DNA of 64,000 nucleotides from Candidatus Zipacnadia bacterium (GCA_029821735.1 JALGSU010000007.1:42715-106714); one strand, 5' to 3'; positions 18,410 to 28,035 are shown, counted from the first letter of the stretch. Notes: generated by a model not told the origin, from the letters alone. A program made the numbers and translations.

Positions 18410-20857
18410 TCATGGATTCCTGATGATAACGGCCGCCTCGTCGGGTGCGAAGTCGATGGTGATGAACCCGTCGTCGCCGGATGTGACGTCCTTCGTCACG
18501 CTGGGGCGCTGATCCTCGTCGAAGTATATTACTTGACCGCTCCAGCGTTCGCCGCGCCAGCCGAAAGTGCCCGGCCTGATAGTCACGATGCGCTCGCGGC
18601 CGATGATGACGCCCCAGTCGAGCTCGATTGGCGTGATGGGGTACTGGTAGGTCGCCAGGTTCTCGTGTGTGAAGAGCGGGTAGAAGATGTGGGACGAGAA
18701 CAGGTACAGGTTCGCGTTCCAGACCTTGTCGCGAATGTCGGCGAGGAACATCTCCTCGGTCACGCCGGGAGCATGATAGACAGCCGATCCTGCATACGAC
18801 ACCGGAGTGTAGGTCCATGACTTGTAGATGGTCCCCGGATGGTGTGCGATGCTGGTCTCGTTGAAGCGGATGATCTGCTCGCGGGTCTCGGTCTGGGTGG
18901 TGGGCGTGGTGTTGGCGACCACCGTCGCGCCGCGGTCGAGGAAGGCGTGCAACAGCGCCTGCTTGAAGGGCAGCGTCGCCAATTCGGGCGCGCCACACTC
19001 GACCACGACTTTACCGGTAGTCTGGTCAATCTCGAAGGTGTGACCGTCCGGGTGCGCGTAGTCGGGACTGGAACTGAGCCAGCCAACCACGCCGAATGCC
19101 CACGACATCTCGTCCCAGTACAGACCGTCAGCGCCCATCTCGTCGAGGTAGACGCCGGGGATGCCCTCCAGCAGCGCACGCCCCACCGAGTTGTCCAGTG
19201 TGGGCACGATCATCGCCATCTCTGAGTCCCAGGTCTCAGCGTAACTGCACTGGACTGGGCGGCCATCCTTGCGCGTCCAGAGGCTGTCGCCCCACTTCTC
19301 AGCCAAATCGTGACCGGCGACAATCCAGGTGTCCAGGTAGACCAGGCATTTCACGCCGGGGCGCACGCGCCGGATCTTCTCGCAAGCCGCCTTTACCCGT
19401 GCGCGATAATCGGCGTAGAAGTCGCTCATCACGATCGGACCGTGGCCGACGTTCTTCGTGCCCTCAGCCACCAGCTTCCGGTCATACCAGCCGCCCTGCA
19501 ACATCATCACATTGATGTTGAGCATCTCCAGATGCTCGCGCAGGGCGTCATCGTCGTAGGCCAGGATCGCGTGGGGCTGGAAAAAGTTGATACCGCCCTG
19601 CAGCGCGAAGGGCTCCAGCCAGTCCTCGCGTATCATGTTGACCAGATCGAAGACGTTGCCTGTGTCAGTGGCATACACGCCCCAGGTCATGGTGTAGCTC
19701 TCACCCGGTCGCAGGCCGAACCAGTCATCGCTTATGCCGGCGGTCCGGGCGGGGTCGTCGTATGTGAAAGACGCGTGCTGGCGCAGGACATCGTCCTCAG
19801 CCACGAGCGCGATGCCATGGTCCTCGCGCGGGACAAAGACCCAGGGCGCGGGAGCACGGTTCAGTTCCGTGATGTCGGAGTCCGCGCGGCCGCCGAAGTT
19901 GACCACTTCGACACGGCCTCCATCGAGCTTCAGTTCATGCCTGACGCGGATGCCAACCGGCTCGTCTGAGGTGCTGGTGAAGGTGTCGCTGATGAGCAGG
20001 CGCCCCCGGGCGAGCTTGCGCTGCACCTTACGGCGCAGTGTCCAGCCATGGCCCTCGAGCCTGTCGCCATGCATCGTGAGCCACTGGATGCTGCCGTCAT
20101 TCCCCGGCACTGAGAAGCGCGAACTCAATTCGCAGCGCTGGCCACGCACTTGTATGGTGCTGGTGCCATCGCCGGTGCGCGAGACAGAGATGGGGGCCGC
20201 CCGGCTCTGTCGTGGTTCGAAGGGCACGGTGTAGTCCGGCCGCTCGGGCTCTCCGGCAAGCACGCCGGGGCCCTCGCGGACATCCAGCCGCAGGTCGCGG
20301 AAGTAGAGGGTCATGTCGCTGCCCGCGTTCGCCGCGATCTTTGCGTTCGCCGCATGGCGGAAGGTAAGCGTGTTCTCGCCCGCGACCAGCAGGTCGGTCA
20401 GATCGAACTCGAACTCGTACGCCGCTGGCCCCTGGGATTCACGATCGAGCAGAATCTCGAAATCGGGGGCATAGGACAGCCGCCACTCGCCGGCAGGCAG
20501 ATACCAGCCAAACCGGTACATCCCGCGCCAGTCAAAGAAGTTGGGCTTGTTGAGCAAACGCAACTGCCGTCGGGGCGTGCTGAGACTCAAGCGCTCGCCG
20601 TTGACGTCGATGAAGACACCATTGGACGAGCCCATCGGCGACGGGTTGTCGATACGCGCACGGAAAACCAGGACTACCTGGCGATCGAGCGCGGCCTCGG
20701 GGACTGTTACTGACCACTCGTGGCTGGTCTCGAGCTTGACCTGGAAGTCATCTTCGGCCAGCGAAACGGACTCACCGGCCTGAGATGGGAGCTGCACCTG
20801 ACCGTGTGCGGCCAGGCAGGCTATGAGTGCAAGCACGAAAATGATGGCGCGGCGCAT
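18410..20857 (-). CDS. Large secreted glycoside hydrolase-like protein
   Basis: An 815-residue exported protein (signal peptide MRRAIIFVLALIACLAAHG). The first half is beta-sandwich-like (about 25-400), with a possible carbohydrate-binding section up to about residue 210. The second half looks like a TIM barrel: KCLVYLDTWIVAG, then GVYLDEMGADGLYWDEMSW with several acidic residues that could be catalytic, then ATVVANTTPTTQ. The C-terminus is a small beta-domain, as in many family 27/36/97-type enzymes. No named family was recognised. GGAGG lies six bases before the ATG at 20857. First gene of the operon with the DUF4091 protein and divergent from the gene at 21016, so shared regulation from the 158-bp gap is possible. 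Confidence 0.8.
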   Translation of the reverse strand: MRRAIIFVLALIACLAAHGQVQLPSQAGESVSLAEDDFQVKLETSHEWSVTVPEAALDRQVVLVFRARIDNPSPMGSSNGVFIDVNGERLSLSTPRRQLRLLNKPNFFDWRGMYRFGWYLPAGEWRLSYAPDFEILLDRESQGPAAYEFEFDLTDLLVAGENTLTFRHAANAKIAANAGSDMTLYFRDLRLDVREGPGVLAGEPERPDYTVPFEPRQSRAAPISVSRTGDGTSTIQVRGQRCELSSRFSVPGNDGSIQWLTMHGDRLEGHGWTLRRKVQRKLARGRLLISDTFTSTSDEPVGIRVRHELKLDGGRVEVVNFGGRADSDITELNRAPAPWVFVPREDHGIALVAEDDVLRQHASFTYDDPARTAGISDDWFGLRPGESYTMTWGVYATDTGNVFDLVNMIREDWLEPFALQGGINFFQPHAILAYDDDALREHLEMLNINVMMLQGGWYDRKLVAEGTKNVGHGPIVMSDFYADYRARVKAACEKIRRVRPGVKCLVYLDTWIVAGHDLAEKWGDSLWTRKDGRPVQCSYAETWDSEMAMIVPTLDNSVGRALLEGIPGVYLDEMGADGLYWDEMSWAFGVVGWLSSSPDYAHPDGHTFEIDQTTGKVVVECGAPELATLPFKQALLHAFLDRGATVVANTTPTTQTETREQIIRFNETSIAHHPGTIYKSWTYTPVSYAGSAVYHAPGVTEEMFLADIRDKVWNANLYLFSSHIFYPLFTHENLATYQYPITPIELDWGVIIGRERIVTIRPGTFGWRGERWSGQVIYFDEDQRPSVTKDVTSGDDGFITIDFAPDEAAVIIRNP

Positions 20858-21015
20858 GGGTGCCTCCGACGTCTGTGACTGAGGATGAGAACTGACACAG
20901 ATAGTTCGCCGGACAGTTGGTCTTTTCCTCCGGCCAGCGCGGAGGGAACGCCGCGGTAGCAGCGAAAGGACCATCGAGTAGGCATTACCTGCATGCGATG
21001 CGAGGGAGACACATC

Positions 21016-22791
21016 ATGAAGCATGTTGCTGGGCTGTTGGCGTTGCTCATATCGATTGTCAGTGTCACGTGGGCTGCGCCGGTTGAGAAGAAGCTGGTGG
21101 AGTACGGCTGGGATGTGCCCGCTCCGAGTTTCGTGGCCGAGCACATCCGCGCAATGGAGGAGCGCCCCTTCGACGGGGTCATCATGCGCATGCCCGGCAT
21201 CGGCCGGGTCTTCGCGCCCGACAAGTTCAGCGAAGCCGACTACGCCGATGAGCTCGCGGCGTGTGAGAAGATACAGTGGGAGAGGTTCACCGACAATTTC
21301 ATGATGATCTACGCCGCCTCGACCATGGACTGGTTCGACGACAGCCACTGGGAAGCGGTCGTGCACAACACGCGGCTGGTCGCGAAGGCGGCAGCGCTGG
21401 CTCGGTGCACGGGAATATGCTTTGACGCGGAGCCATACGGAGACAACCCGTGGATGTACTCCGAGCAGGCGCGAGCTCAGGAGAAGAGCTTCGCCGAGTA
21501 TGAGGTCATGGTACGTGCTCGCGGAGCACAGTTCATTGACGCCATCGAGGCCGAACTGCCCGACCCGGTGATCCACACCTTCTGGCTGACGACAATCGGC
21601 GGCCTGCAGCAGGCGGCCATGGCGGCCACGCCCGAGGCGCAGGATGAATCGTTGGCCCAACAGAGCTATGGCCTCTACCCCGCCTTCATCAACGGGATGA
21701 TGGACGCCATGGACGAAGGCACGATCCTCAACGACGGCAACGAGTCCTCCTACTACTACACCACCAGCGAGGAGTATTTTCGAGCGTTTCACTACTTCAA
21801 GCAAGGATCGCTGGGGCTGATCGATCCGGCGCACGAGCGGGCCTGGCGGGCTCAGACGCGGATGTCGCAGGCGCTCTACGTGGACCATCTGTTCGGCGTT
21901 CGCACGCGCGAGAACGAGAGCCACTTCATGACCGAAGAGGAGCGCGCACAGTGGTTTGAGCACGATGTCTACTGGGCGCTGAAGACCACTGACAAGCACG
22001 TGTGGCTCTACTCGGAGAAGATGAACTGGTGGCTTGACAAGGACCTGCCGCCCGGCCTGGAGGACGCGGTCATTTCGGCGCGCGCAAAGGTCGCGGCTGG
22101 CGAGCCGCTCGGCTTCGACCTGGAGCCGGTCATTGACGCAGCCCGGCAGCGTCAGATCGAGGCACAGCAGGCACGACTGGTGAAGCGATCGGCAACGGTC
22201 GCGCGACTGCCGCAGGGGCAGGCGCCAGCCATCGACGGCACGCTCGACGACGCCATCTGGCAGCAGGCGACCGCGCTGGAGGCATTTGTGCAGCCGGTGA
22301 ACACGTCGGATGAGCCGTCAGTGGCGACCACCGGCTTCATCGCCTGGGACGCAGAGAAGCTCTACGTAGCGGTGCGCTGCGAGGAGCCGAAGATGGATGC
22401 GCTGGACACCACGGGCGGAGAAACTCGCGACGCCTCGGTCTGGCTGGGCGACAGCGTGGACCTGTTCATCTCAGCCGGCAGTGAACGCGTGCCATACTTC
22501 CACTTCATCACCAACCCGGCGGCCACACGCTGGGACGGCAAGCACAGCGCGGAACTTGCCGATCTGAAGTGGGACCCGGATTACGAGCTGGCGACCGCCA
22601 CGGGCGACAATTATTGGAGCGTTGAGTGGGCGATTCCGTGGTCGGCGCTCGGGATGCAGGCGCCAGCGACAGGCGCGAAGCTTTTCGGAAACGTGTGCCG
22701 CCAGCGACGGCCAGTGCGGGAGCTAAGCTCTTGGACGATGGTCGTGAAGGGCTTCGTCGAACCGGGGAGCCTGGGGGAGTTGACATTCTGA
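21016..22791 (+). CDS. Secreted protein with putative glycosidase domain and C-terminal CBM9-like domain
   Basis: A 591-residue protein with a signal peptide (MKHVAGLLALLISIVSVTWA). Residues 25-390 resemble a TIM barrel: FDGVIMRMPGIGRVF at the start, GICFDAEPYGDNPW with Asp/Glu near residue 140, and a Tyr-rich YYYTTSEEYF region. Residues 400-591 match the CBM9-like DOMON fold: PAIDGTLDDAIWQQA, then GFIAWDAEKLYVAVRCEEP, then WLGDSVDLFIS and YWSVEWAIPWSALG. That fold binds the ends of sugar chains. The ATG at 21016 has GAGGGAG upstream and begins the signal peptide; longer in-frame starts lack one. It is followed directly by a strong terminator. Confidence 0.82.
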   Translation: MKHVAGLLALLISIVSVTWAAPVEKKLVEYGWDVPAPSFVAEHIRAMEERPFDGVIMRMPGIGRVFAPDKFSEADYADELAACEKIQWERFTDNFMMIYAASTMDWFDDSHWEAVVHNTRLVAKAAALARCTGICFDAEPYGDNPWMYSEQARAQEKSFAEYEVMVRARGAQFIDAIEAELPDPVIHTFWLTTIGGLQQAAMAATPEAQDESLAQQSYGLYPAFINGMMDAMDEGTILNDGNESSYYYTTSEEYFRAFHYFKQGSLGLIDPAHERAWRAQTRMSQALYVDHLFGVRTRENESHFMTEEERAQWFEHDVYWALKTTDKHVWLYSEKMNWWLDKDLPPGLEDAVISARAKVAAGEPLGFDLEPVIDAARQRQIEAQQARLVKRSATVARLPQGQAPAIDGTLDDAIWQQATALEAFVQPVNTSDEPSVATTGFIAWDAEKLYVAVRCEEPKMDALDTTGGETRDASVWLGDSVDLFISAGSERVPYFHFITNPAATRWDGKHSAELADLKWDPDYELATATGDNYWSVEWAIPWSALGMQAPATGAKLFGNVCRQRRPVRELSSWTMVVKGFVEPGSLGELTF

Positions 22792-22810
22792 CCGGGTGCC
22801 CGCAAACAGT

Positions 22811-22842
22811 AACGGCCCCCTGCCGCGAAGCAGGGGGCCGTT
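22811..22842. terminator. Strong bidirectional terminator
   Basis: Twelve uninterrupted base pairs (22811-22822 with 22831-22842), an eight-base loop and AA/TT at the stem foot. On the plus strand it is followed by TCGATTCT. It lies between the convergent genes ending at 22791 and 22861. Confidence 0.9.
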
Positions 22843-22860
22843 TCGATTCTCAGGACGCGA

Positions 22861-23838
22861 TCACCCCAGCAGACGGTCGATGGTCGCGCGGATGGCGACC
22901 TCGTTGAGGCGCTGCTGAAGCGCGGGCGGGGTCTTTGCGTTGTTGTTCTGGATCTCGGAAGTGATGATCGGGACGCGCGGGTAGATATCGCCCCAGCGTT
23001 CGACGAAATACTGGCGCTGCTCCCCCCCGTAGTTGAGCGGCGCGATCTCCTGGCGCGGGTGTGCGCCCTCGACTTCGCCCCATCCGGCGACGACGTCCTT
23101 GGCCCACGCCATCGCCTCGCGCTTGATGTCCTCGGGTAGGTCGTCGTACAGACACGGCAGGATGATCATGCAGGTGTCATCGCAGGTCTCGAACTCGGTC
23201 TGGTGCAGGCTGAGCATGGCGTGCCAGTCGGCGTGCCGGTCCATCATCTCGAAGATCCAGCGGAAGAGCGTCGAGGCGTGGTGGCGGTTGGGCTCGACAT
23301 ACTCGTGCTCGGAGATCTGCTCGTAGACGATCCCGTAGCGCGTGGGCAGGGGATCCTCGATCGTGTCGTCCCACAGGTCGACGCGCTTCCACATCTTGCC
23401 GGTCTCCGGGTCGATGCCGCGCATCCACGCCCAGAACTCATCGTTGGTGTACTCGCTACCATCCCACGCCTCGACCGGGGCGCGAGCGGTGCCCTCCGGG
23501 TTGGCATCAGGCATGAAGACCAACAGGCACTCGCGCAGCACGCGCTGGTTGTCGAACTCGCTCGGATGGCCGTCGATGGTCTGGCCGGTGAGGAGTTGGC
23601 TGATGACATTCATCTGAGCGGCTATCGGCGCAGGCTCGTGGGCGTGGGGCTTGAAGACCATAGCCTTGCGCTTGCCCTCGTCTGGGATGCTGTTGTCGGT
23701 GACTGACAGCGCCCAGACGGGGCGGCCGGCGAACTGCATCTTGTGCTCGGCTCTGAGCAGACCCGGGTACGCGGCTGCCCACTCGCCGATCAGGTCATCC
23801 ACCTCGTCAGGATGAGAAATCCACGCGGGATCGATCAT
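22861..23838 (-). CDS. M14-family zinc carboxypeptidase-like protein
   Basis: This 325-residue protein has no signal peptide, so it should be cytosolic. KPHAHEPAP gives the zinc pair His65 and Glu68 (His-x-x-Glu), and SLHQTE gives the third ligand, His212. FMPDANPEGTARA matches the family segment Pro-x-x-Asn-Pro-[ED]-Gly. Late in the chain, PIITSEIQ may carry the catalytic Glu. Family members remove C-terminal residues from peptides or hydrolyse amides such as aspartoacyl or succinyl amino acids. AAAGGAGA lies upstream of the ATG. It is the last gene of the operon with the cupin and two Gfo/Idh/MocA genes, so hydrolysis of an amide-linked sugar derivative is a reasonable guess only. Confidence 0.85.
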   Translation of the reverse strand: MIDPAWISHPDEVDDLIGEWAAAYPGLLRAEHKMQFAGRPVWALSVTDNSIPDEGKRKAMVFKPHAHEPAPIAAQMNVISQLLTGQTIDGHPSEFDNQRVLRECLLVFMPDANPEGTARAPVEAWDGSEYTNDEFWAWMRGIDPETGKMWKRVDLWDDTIEDPLPTRYGIVYEQISEHEYVEPNRHHASTLFRWIFEMMDRHADWHAMLSLHQTEFETCDDTCMIILPCLYDDLPEDIKREAMAWAKDVVAGWGEVEGAHPRQEIAPLNYGGEQRQYFVERWGDIYPRVPIITSEIQNNNAKTPPALQQRLNEVAIRATIDRLLG

Positions 23839-23857
23839 GGGTACATCTCCTTTGGCG

Positions 23858-24181
23858 CTACTCGCGGATCATCACCAGCATCATCTTGAAGCGCTCGACG
23901 GCGTCAAGCGCATGGGGCGCGCCCGCGGGCATGATAAGCATCTCGCCCGCTTTGACCGTATGCTTTTCGCCCGAGACCATGATCTCGGACTCCCCGTCGA
24001 GTATCTGCACAAGCGCGTCGTACGGAGCCACGTGCTCGCTCAAGCCCTGACCGGCGTCGAAGGCGAAGAGCGTGATGGTGCCGACTTCCTTGTCCAGGAT
24101 GGTTCGACTGACGATCGAACCATCCTGGTAGTCAACGACGTTCGCGAGGTCAACGACCTGACCGATCAGGCTGTCTGCCAT
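23858..24181 (-). CDS. Small single-domain cupin protein
   Basis: A 107-residue one-domain cupin. The first metal motif is recognisable in FDAGQGLSEHVAPYDALVQ (about 41-59). The second is MLIMPAGAPHALDAVERF (about 81-98), with His near residue 90. Stand-alone cupins of this size bind a metal and act as sugar isomerases, dioxygenases or sensors. AAGGAGAG lies upstream of the ATG at 24181. It is third in a four-gene operon, between a Gfo/Idh/MocA gene and the M14 gene (19-bp gap), so it probably acts in the same small-molecule pathway. Confidence 0.9.
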   Translation of the reverse strand: MADSLIGQVVDLANVVDYQDGSIVSRTILDKEVGTITLFAFDAGQGLSEHVAPYDALVQILDGESEIMVSGEKHTVKAGEMLIMPAGAPHALDAVERFKMMLVMIRE

Positions 24182-24233
24182 GGTTCTTCTCTCCTTGGCC
24201 CCGCGCACATGAGTGATCCTGTAATTGGCCGAG

Positions 24234-25436
24234 CTAGTATGCCTGTCCCGAATCTGAGACGTATTTGGTTGCCTCGGGTTCGTCGTCAGGCAGATCGACG
24301 TGATTCCAGAAGTCAGTATGGACGAACGGCTCGCGGCGGATGTCGGGCACCGCAACGGCCGCGCCGCCCAGTTCGGCGGAACGGTTCGCGAGAATGCCGG
24401 GCAAGGTGTAGTCGGCCATGCGGTAGACATCGATGGGCACGCGCTTCCCCGCCAGCAGCGCACGCGAGAAGGTGATCGCGGTCCAGATATCAGTACCGCC
24501 GTGACCGGTGGCTTTGAGGGCCTCGGAACGAGCAGTGCCGATGTCGATGCGCTCCCAACCCTCTTTTTCTTCGCGGTCCTTGTCCAGTCTGCGGCAGAAG
24601 CCCTCGTGCGAGTACCACTCAACACTGCCTTCGGTGCCGAAGAGCCGGTAGTTGTGGGCACCAGGCCGACGTGTGTTGAGCGTGACGAGGATGCGGATCA
24701 GGCGGCCCTTGGCGGTCTTGAAGAGCCCATATTGACCGTCCGAGCGCAGCGGACACTCCTCCGACCACCACGGTCCCTCCACGCAGTTGACGGACACCAC
24801 GCGATCGTCGAGCACCTCCAGCAGCGGACCGAGGTCGTGGGTGAGGTAGCCGATCGGTGGTTGGTCGGAGCGCCACAGGGGCTTGACGTCCGTGATGCCC
24901 TCCTCGCGCACCTGGGTCGGCGTGTACTGATTGCCCTCTTTGTCGACAAGGGTCCAGGGCAGGTAATGCAGATACTCGCCATCGGCCATGGAGACCGCGC
25001 CGAACCGGCCTTCGAGCATCCACTTGTGCCAGTAGCGCAGGAAGTTGAGGAAGGCCGAGTTCTCGGCCAGCATGTACTGCTTGCCGGTCCGCTCGGAGGT
25101 CGCCGCAATGTGCACGATCTCCTCTTGCGTGAAGGCGCCGGGGACCTCGCTGATGACGTGGCAGCCAGCCTCCATCGCCTGGATGGCGTGGCCTGCCTGC
25201 ATGCGACCGTTGCTGGCGATGGCCACCGCGTCGGGCTGCATGTCGAGGAGTTCCTCGAACTCGCAGACCACTTTGGCTTCGGACTCTTTGTTACTGATGG
25301 CCTCCTCTGCCTTGTCGCGCCACTGCTCAATGCGGTCGGCGGCGCCGATGACCAGGGCCTCGTCGGTGTTCAGAAAGTTGCTGAGGTGGCTCATGCCTCT
25401 GCGCAAGCCCAGGATGCCTACTTTGACTTTGTCCAT
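24234..25436 (-). CDS. Gfo/Idh/MocA-family oxidoreductase, copy A (non-canonical Glu-Val-Pro motif)
   Basis: A 400-residue NAD(P)-dependent oxidoreductase fold. The N-terminal Rossmann strand is VGILGLRRGMSHL. The conserved loop reads CHVISEVPGAF where the family normally has Glu-Lys-Pro, so the usual catalytic lysine is Val. The C-terminal substrate domain contains a His-Asp pair in YLTHDLGPLLE and GGTDIW. It is closely related to the next gene upstream (25493-26692), with matching blocks throughout, so the two arose by duplication. Second gene of the operon. Substrates of the family are sugars, inositols and their derivatives; loss of the Lys makes ordinary dehydrogenation uncertain. Confidence 0.9.
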   Translation of the reverse strand: MDKVKVGILGLRRGMSHLSNFLNTDEALVIGAADRIEQWRDKAEEAISNKESEAKVVCEFEELLDMQPDAVAIASNGRMQAGHAIQAMEAGCHVISEVPGAFTQEEIVHIAATSERTGKQYMLAENSAFLNFLRYWHKWMLEGRFGAVSMADGEYLHYLPWTLVDKEGNQYTPTQVREEGITDVKPLWRSDQPPIGYLTHDLGPLLEVLDDRVVSVNCVEGPWWSEECPLRSDGQYGLFKTAKGRLIRILVTLNTRRPGAHNYRLFGTEGSVEWYSHEGFCRRLDKDREEKEGWERIDIGTARSEALKATGHGGTDIWTAITFSRALLAGKRVPIDVYRMADYTLPGILANRSAELGGAAVAVPDIRREPFVHTDFWNHVDLPDDEPEATKYVSDSGQAY

Positions 25437-25492
25437 GGTTACACCGTCTCTCCTTGACTCGATCGTTGCTACGTCGGGTGTCTGAGGCCTGG

Positions 25493-26692
25493 TCAGTTCT
25501 CCGGCCAGGGCGCGAATGACTCTTTGTACGGCATGGCAGGCGGCTCCTCCTCGGGCAGGTCAACGAAGTCCCAGAACTTCGTGCCCTCGTATGGCCCGCT
25601 GCGCAAGTCGGGAACATCGATCGGCTGGCCGCCAAGTTCCGCGGACCGGGCCGCAAGGATGCCGGGCAAGGTGTAGTCACACATGCGATACACGTCGATG
25701 GGCAGATCGCCGCCGGAGAGCATGGCGCGGGTGAAGTGGCGGGCAATCTGAATGTCCGCACCGCCATGTCCGCCCCCCTCATGGCCAGCAGGCGCCATAC
25801 GTATGTCGACCTTCTCCCAGCCGGACTTGTGGTCCATGTCAGCGAAGAGCCTGCGTCCGAAGTTCTCGTGGCGGAACCACTCGAGGCTGCCACCGGTGCC
25901 CAGTAAGCGGTAGTTGTGCGTGCTGGGTATGCGAGTGTTGAGGCTCACCTGCAGCCTTATCAGCCGCCCGGCGGCTGTCTTGAGGGTGGCGATTTGGCTG
26001 TCAGCGCGCAGGGGCGCCTCGCTCTGCCACCACGGGCCCTCCGTGCAGGAGACTGACACCACGCGATCGTCCAGGATCTCCAGCAGAGGCCCGAGATCAT
26101 GCGTGGAATACTGGATGGGCGGCTGGTCGGCGCGCCAGGTGGGCAGGGCGTCTGACACGAGTTGACCGCGCACCTGCGAGGGATTGAAGCGCTCGCCATC
26201 GGAGTCCATGAGAGTGTGGGGCAGGAAGTGCAGGTACTCGCCCTCAGCCACCGATACCGCGCCCAAACGCCCCTCCACGACCCACTTGCGCCAGTAGCGC
26301 GCGAAGTCCCAGAAGCAGGAGTTCTCGGCCAGCATGTAGCGCCTGCCCGTGCGCTGGACGGCGGCGACGATGTGCGTCGCTTCCTCCTGCGTGAAGGCGC
26401 CGGGGACCTCGGAGAGCACGTGGCAGCCGGCCTCCATCGCCTGGATGGTATGACGCGCCTGCATGCGTCCGTTGGTGGCGATGACCACGGCGTCGGGCTG
26501 CATGTCGAGGAGCTGCTCGAACTCCTTAACGAAGGTGACATTCTCGACGCCGGCCCGCGCCGCGTTGCGCTCGCGTCGAGCGGCGATCCGGTCGGCGGCC
26601 CCGATGACCTCCGCCTCCGCAACGGCGAGGAAGTTCCTGAGGTGCCCGCTGCCCCGGCCGAGCCCGAGGATACCTACTTTGAGCGCGTCCAT
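25493..26692 (-). CDS. Gfo/Idh/MocA-family oxidoreductase, copy B (non-canonical Glu-Val-Pro motif)
   Basis: A 399-residue paralogue of copy A. It has the full Rossmann glycine pattern VGILGLGRGSGHL and the same altered motif CHVLSEVPGAF. The shared blocks EFEQLLDMQPDAV, RYMLAENS and THDLGPLLEILDDRVVSV show a tandem duplication. The ATG at 26692 or the one at 26695 may be used; GGAG lies four to seven bases upstream, and the shorter form lines up with copy A. First gene of the operon running down to 22861. The 172-bp gap to the divergent beta-propeller gene should hold the promoter, but no clear hexamers were found. Confidence 0.9.
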   Translation of the reverse strand: MDALKVGILGLGRGSGHLRNFLAVAEAEVIGAADRIAARRERNAARAGVENVTFVKEFEQLLDMQPDAVVIATNGRMQARHTIQAMEAGCHVLSEVPGAFTQEEATHIVAAVQRTGRRYMLAENSCFWDFARYWRKWVVEGRLGAVSVAEGEYLHFLPHTLMDSDGERFNPSQVRGQLVSDALPTWRADQPPIQYSTHDLGPLLEILDDRVVSVSCTEGPWWQSEAPLRADSQIATLKTAAGRLIRLQVSLNTRIPSTHNYRLLGTGGSLEWFRHENFGRRLFADMDHKSGWEKVDIRMAPAGHEGGGHGGADIQIARHFTRAMLSGGDLPIDVYRMCDYTLPGILAARSAELGGQPIDVPDLRSGPYEGTKFWDFVDLPEEEPPAMPYKESFAPWPEN

Positions 26693-26864
26693 CATCTCAC
26701 TCCGTCTGATGCCATCCTGCTTATCCCGCAACGTCCGACGCTGGTTCGACATCGACGGGCCGGTGTCCTCTGCGCAGGCAGGGAGACACCCACAAACGGC
26801 GAACTTGCGCGACAGACGCGAGCGCCGGGCGGGGTGCCGACAAGTGACGCGAAGGGAGACACGG

Positions 26865-27968
26865 ATGAAGCCGAAGATGACCGTGAAGGCCCACATCATG
26901 CTGCCCGACGGTGTCAACGCTGGCGATGTCGACAAAGCTCTGTGGAAGGTCACGCCGGACGAGTTGCGTGCCGCCATGCCGGGCGTGAAGAGCGTCGACG
27001 CATATACCTCGGTTATCTTCAACCCCGCCGACGGGCTTGTCTACCTGGGTCTGACCGACCGCGAGAACGAACTACTGTGGACCTTCGACCCGAAGACGCG
27101 TGAGTTTGCGCAGCGGCACTTCATAAGCGAAGCCGAGAAGTACGACGTCAAGATTCACCGCTCGTTCGCTTTCGATAACGATGGCACGCTCTACACGGCC
27201 ACCGCCGGCCTGCACAACCAGCCGCTCTACATGGATGCACCGGGCGGCAAGATCTTCCGACACGATACGGTCGCTGACCGTACAGAACGCCTGGCAATTC
27301 CGGTACCGCATGAGTACATTCAGACTATCTGTCTCGATCCTGTTCGCAAGGTCATTTACGGCGAGACCTACCCGACCCCGCACCTGTTCGCATACCACGT
27401 CAAGACCGGCGAAGTGGTGCAACTTGGGCTGGGGACCCTCCCCCACCGCAGCGGCTGCGATCGACACGGGAATGTTTGGGGCACCATCGGCACCTATGAG
27501 CACAAACTCTTCCGCTACAACCCCGAAGACGGTATGGTTATCGCCGAGGAGACCATGCCGACTTTCAACGGCGCGCTGCTGGCGATGAACATCTTCTACC
27601 AGGCGCCCGATGAGGACACATGCTACATCGGGACCGATGCGGGCGCGCTCCTGGCCTTCGACACCGAAGCGGTCAACTTCCGCTACCTCGGCAAGCCGAT
27701 GCTCGACACGCGCATCGAGGGGCTGCAGATCGGCAGCGACGGTATCCTCTACGGATGCGGGGGCTGGTACGGCACCGAGGTGTTCGCGTATGACCGTGAG
27801 GCGGAGAGGTTCTACAATCTCGGCCCACTTGCCGACCCTGATCTGGACATCCGCTGTATCATCCCGCACGACCTCACGATGACCGACGAGGACGTCATCT
27901 TCACCGCCGAGACCGATATGACCGACCGCTCGACGGCCGCGCTGTGGGAGTGCAACGTGACGTGGTGA
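26865..27968 (+). CDS. Cytosolic beta-propeller protein (SMP-30/NHL-like)
   Basis: A 367-residue protein without a signal peptide. Repeating blades of about 45 residues each carry a pattern such as DNDGTLYTAT, DPVRKVIYGETYP, DRHGNVWGTIG and GSDGILYGCGGW, as in six-bladed propellers of the lactonase/NHL type. The short sequence before the first blade is polar. GGGAGAC precedes the ATG at 26865. It is divergent from the Gfo/Idh/MocA operon, which hints at a joint pathway: a dehydrogenase making a sugar lactone and a lactonase opening it would fit, but no lactonase metal ligands could be confirmed. A distantly related propeller occurs at 50922. Confidence 0.8.
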   Translation: MKPKMTVKAHIMLPDGVNAGDVDKALWKVTPDELRAAMPGVKSVDAYTSVIFNPADGLVYLGLTDRENELLWTFDPKTREFAQRHFISEAEKYDVKIHRSFAFDNDGTLYTATAGLHNQPLYMDAPGGKIFRHDTVADRTERLAIPVPHEYIQTICLDPVRKVIYGETYPTPHLFAYHVKTGEVVQLGLGTLPHRSGCDRHGNVWGTIGTYEHKLFRYNPEDGMVIAEETMPTFNGALLAMNIFYQAPDEDTCYIGTDAGALLAFDTEAVNFRYLGKPMLDTRIEGLQIGSDGILYGCGGWYGTEVFAYDREAERFYNLGPLADPDLDIRCIIPHDLTMTDEDVIFTAETDMTDRSTAALWECNVTW

Positions 27969-27986
27969 ACTGACATCAGAACCGAC

Positions 27987-28012
27987 AAGGGCCGGGCATA
28001 TGCCCGGCCCTT
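27987..28012. terminator. Perfect 26-bp palindrome, bidirectional terminator
   Basis: The 26 bases 27987-28012 read the same on both strands, with AA at one foot and TT at the other. They sit between the convergent genes ending at 27968 and 28036. TTGTGTGTGT follows on the plus strand. A DNA-binding protein site is possible, but the position favours a terminator. Confidence 0.85.
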
Positions 28013-28035
28013 GTGTGTGTATGGATCCCGTAACG

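Noticed and set aside
27987..28012. The perfect palindrome as a repressor operator
   Set aside because: It lies between the ends of two converging genes rather than near a start, so a bidirectional terminator is the simpler reading.
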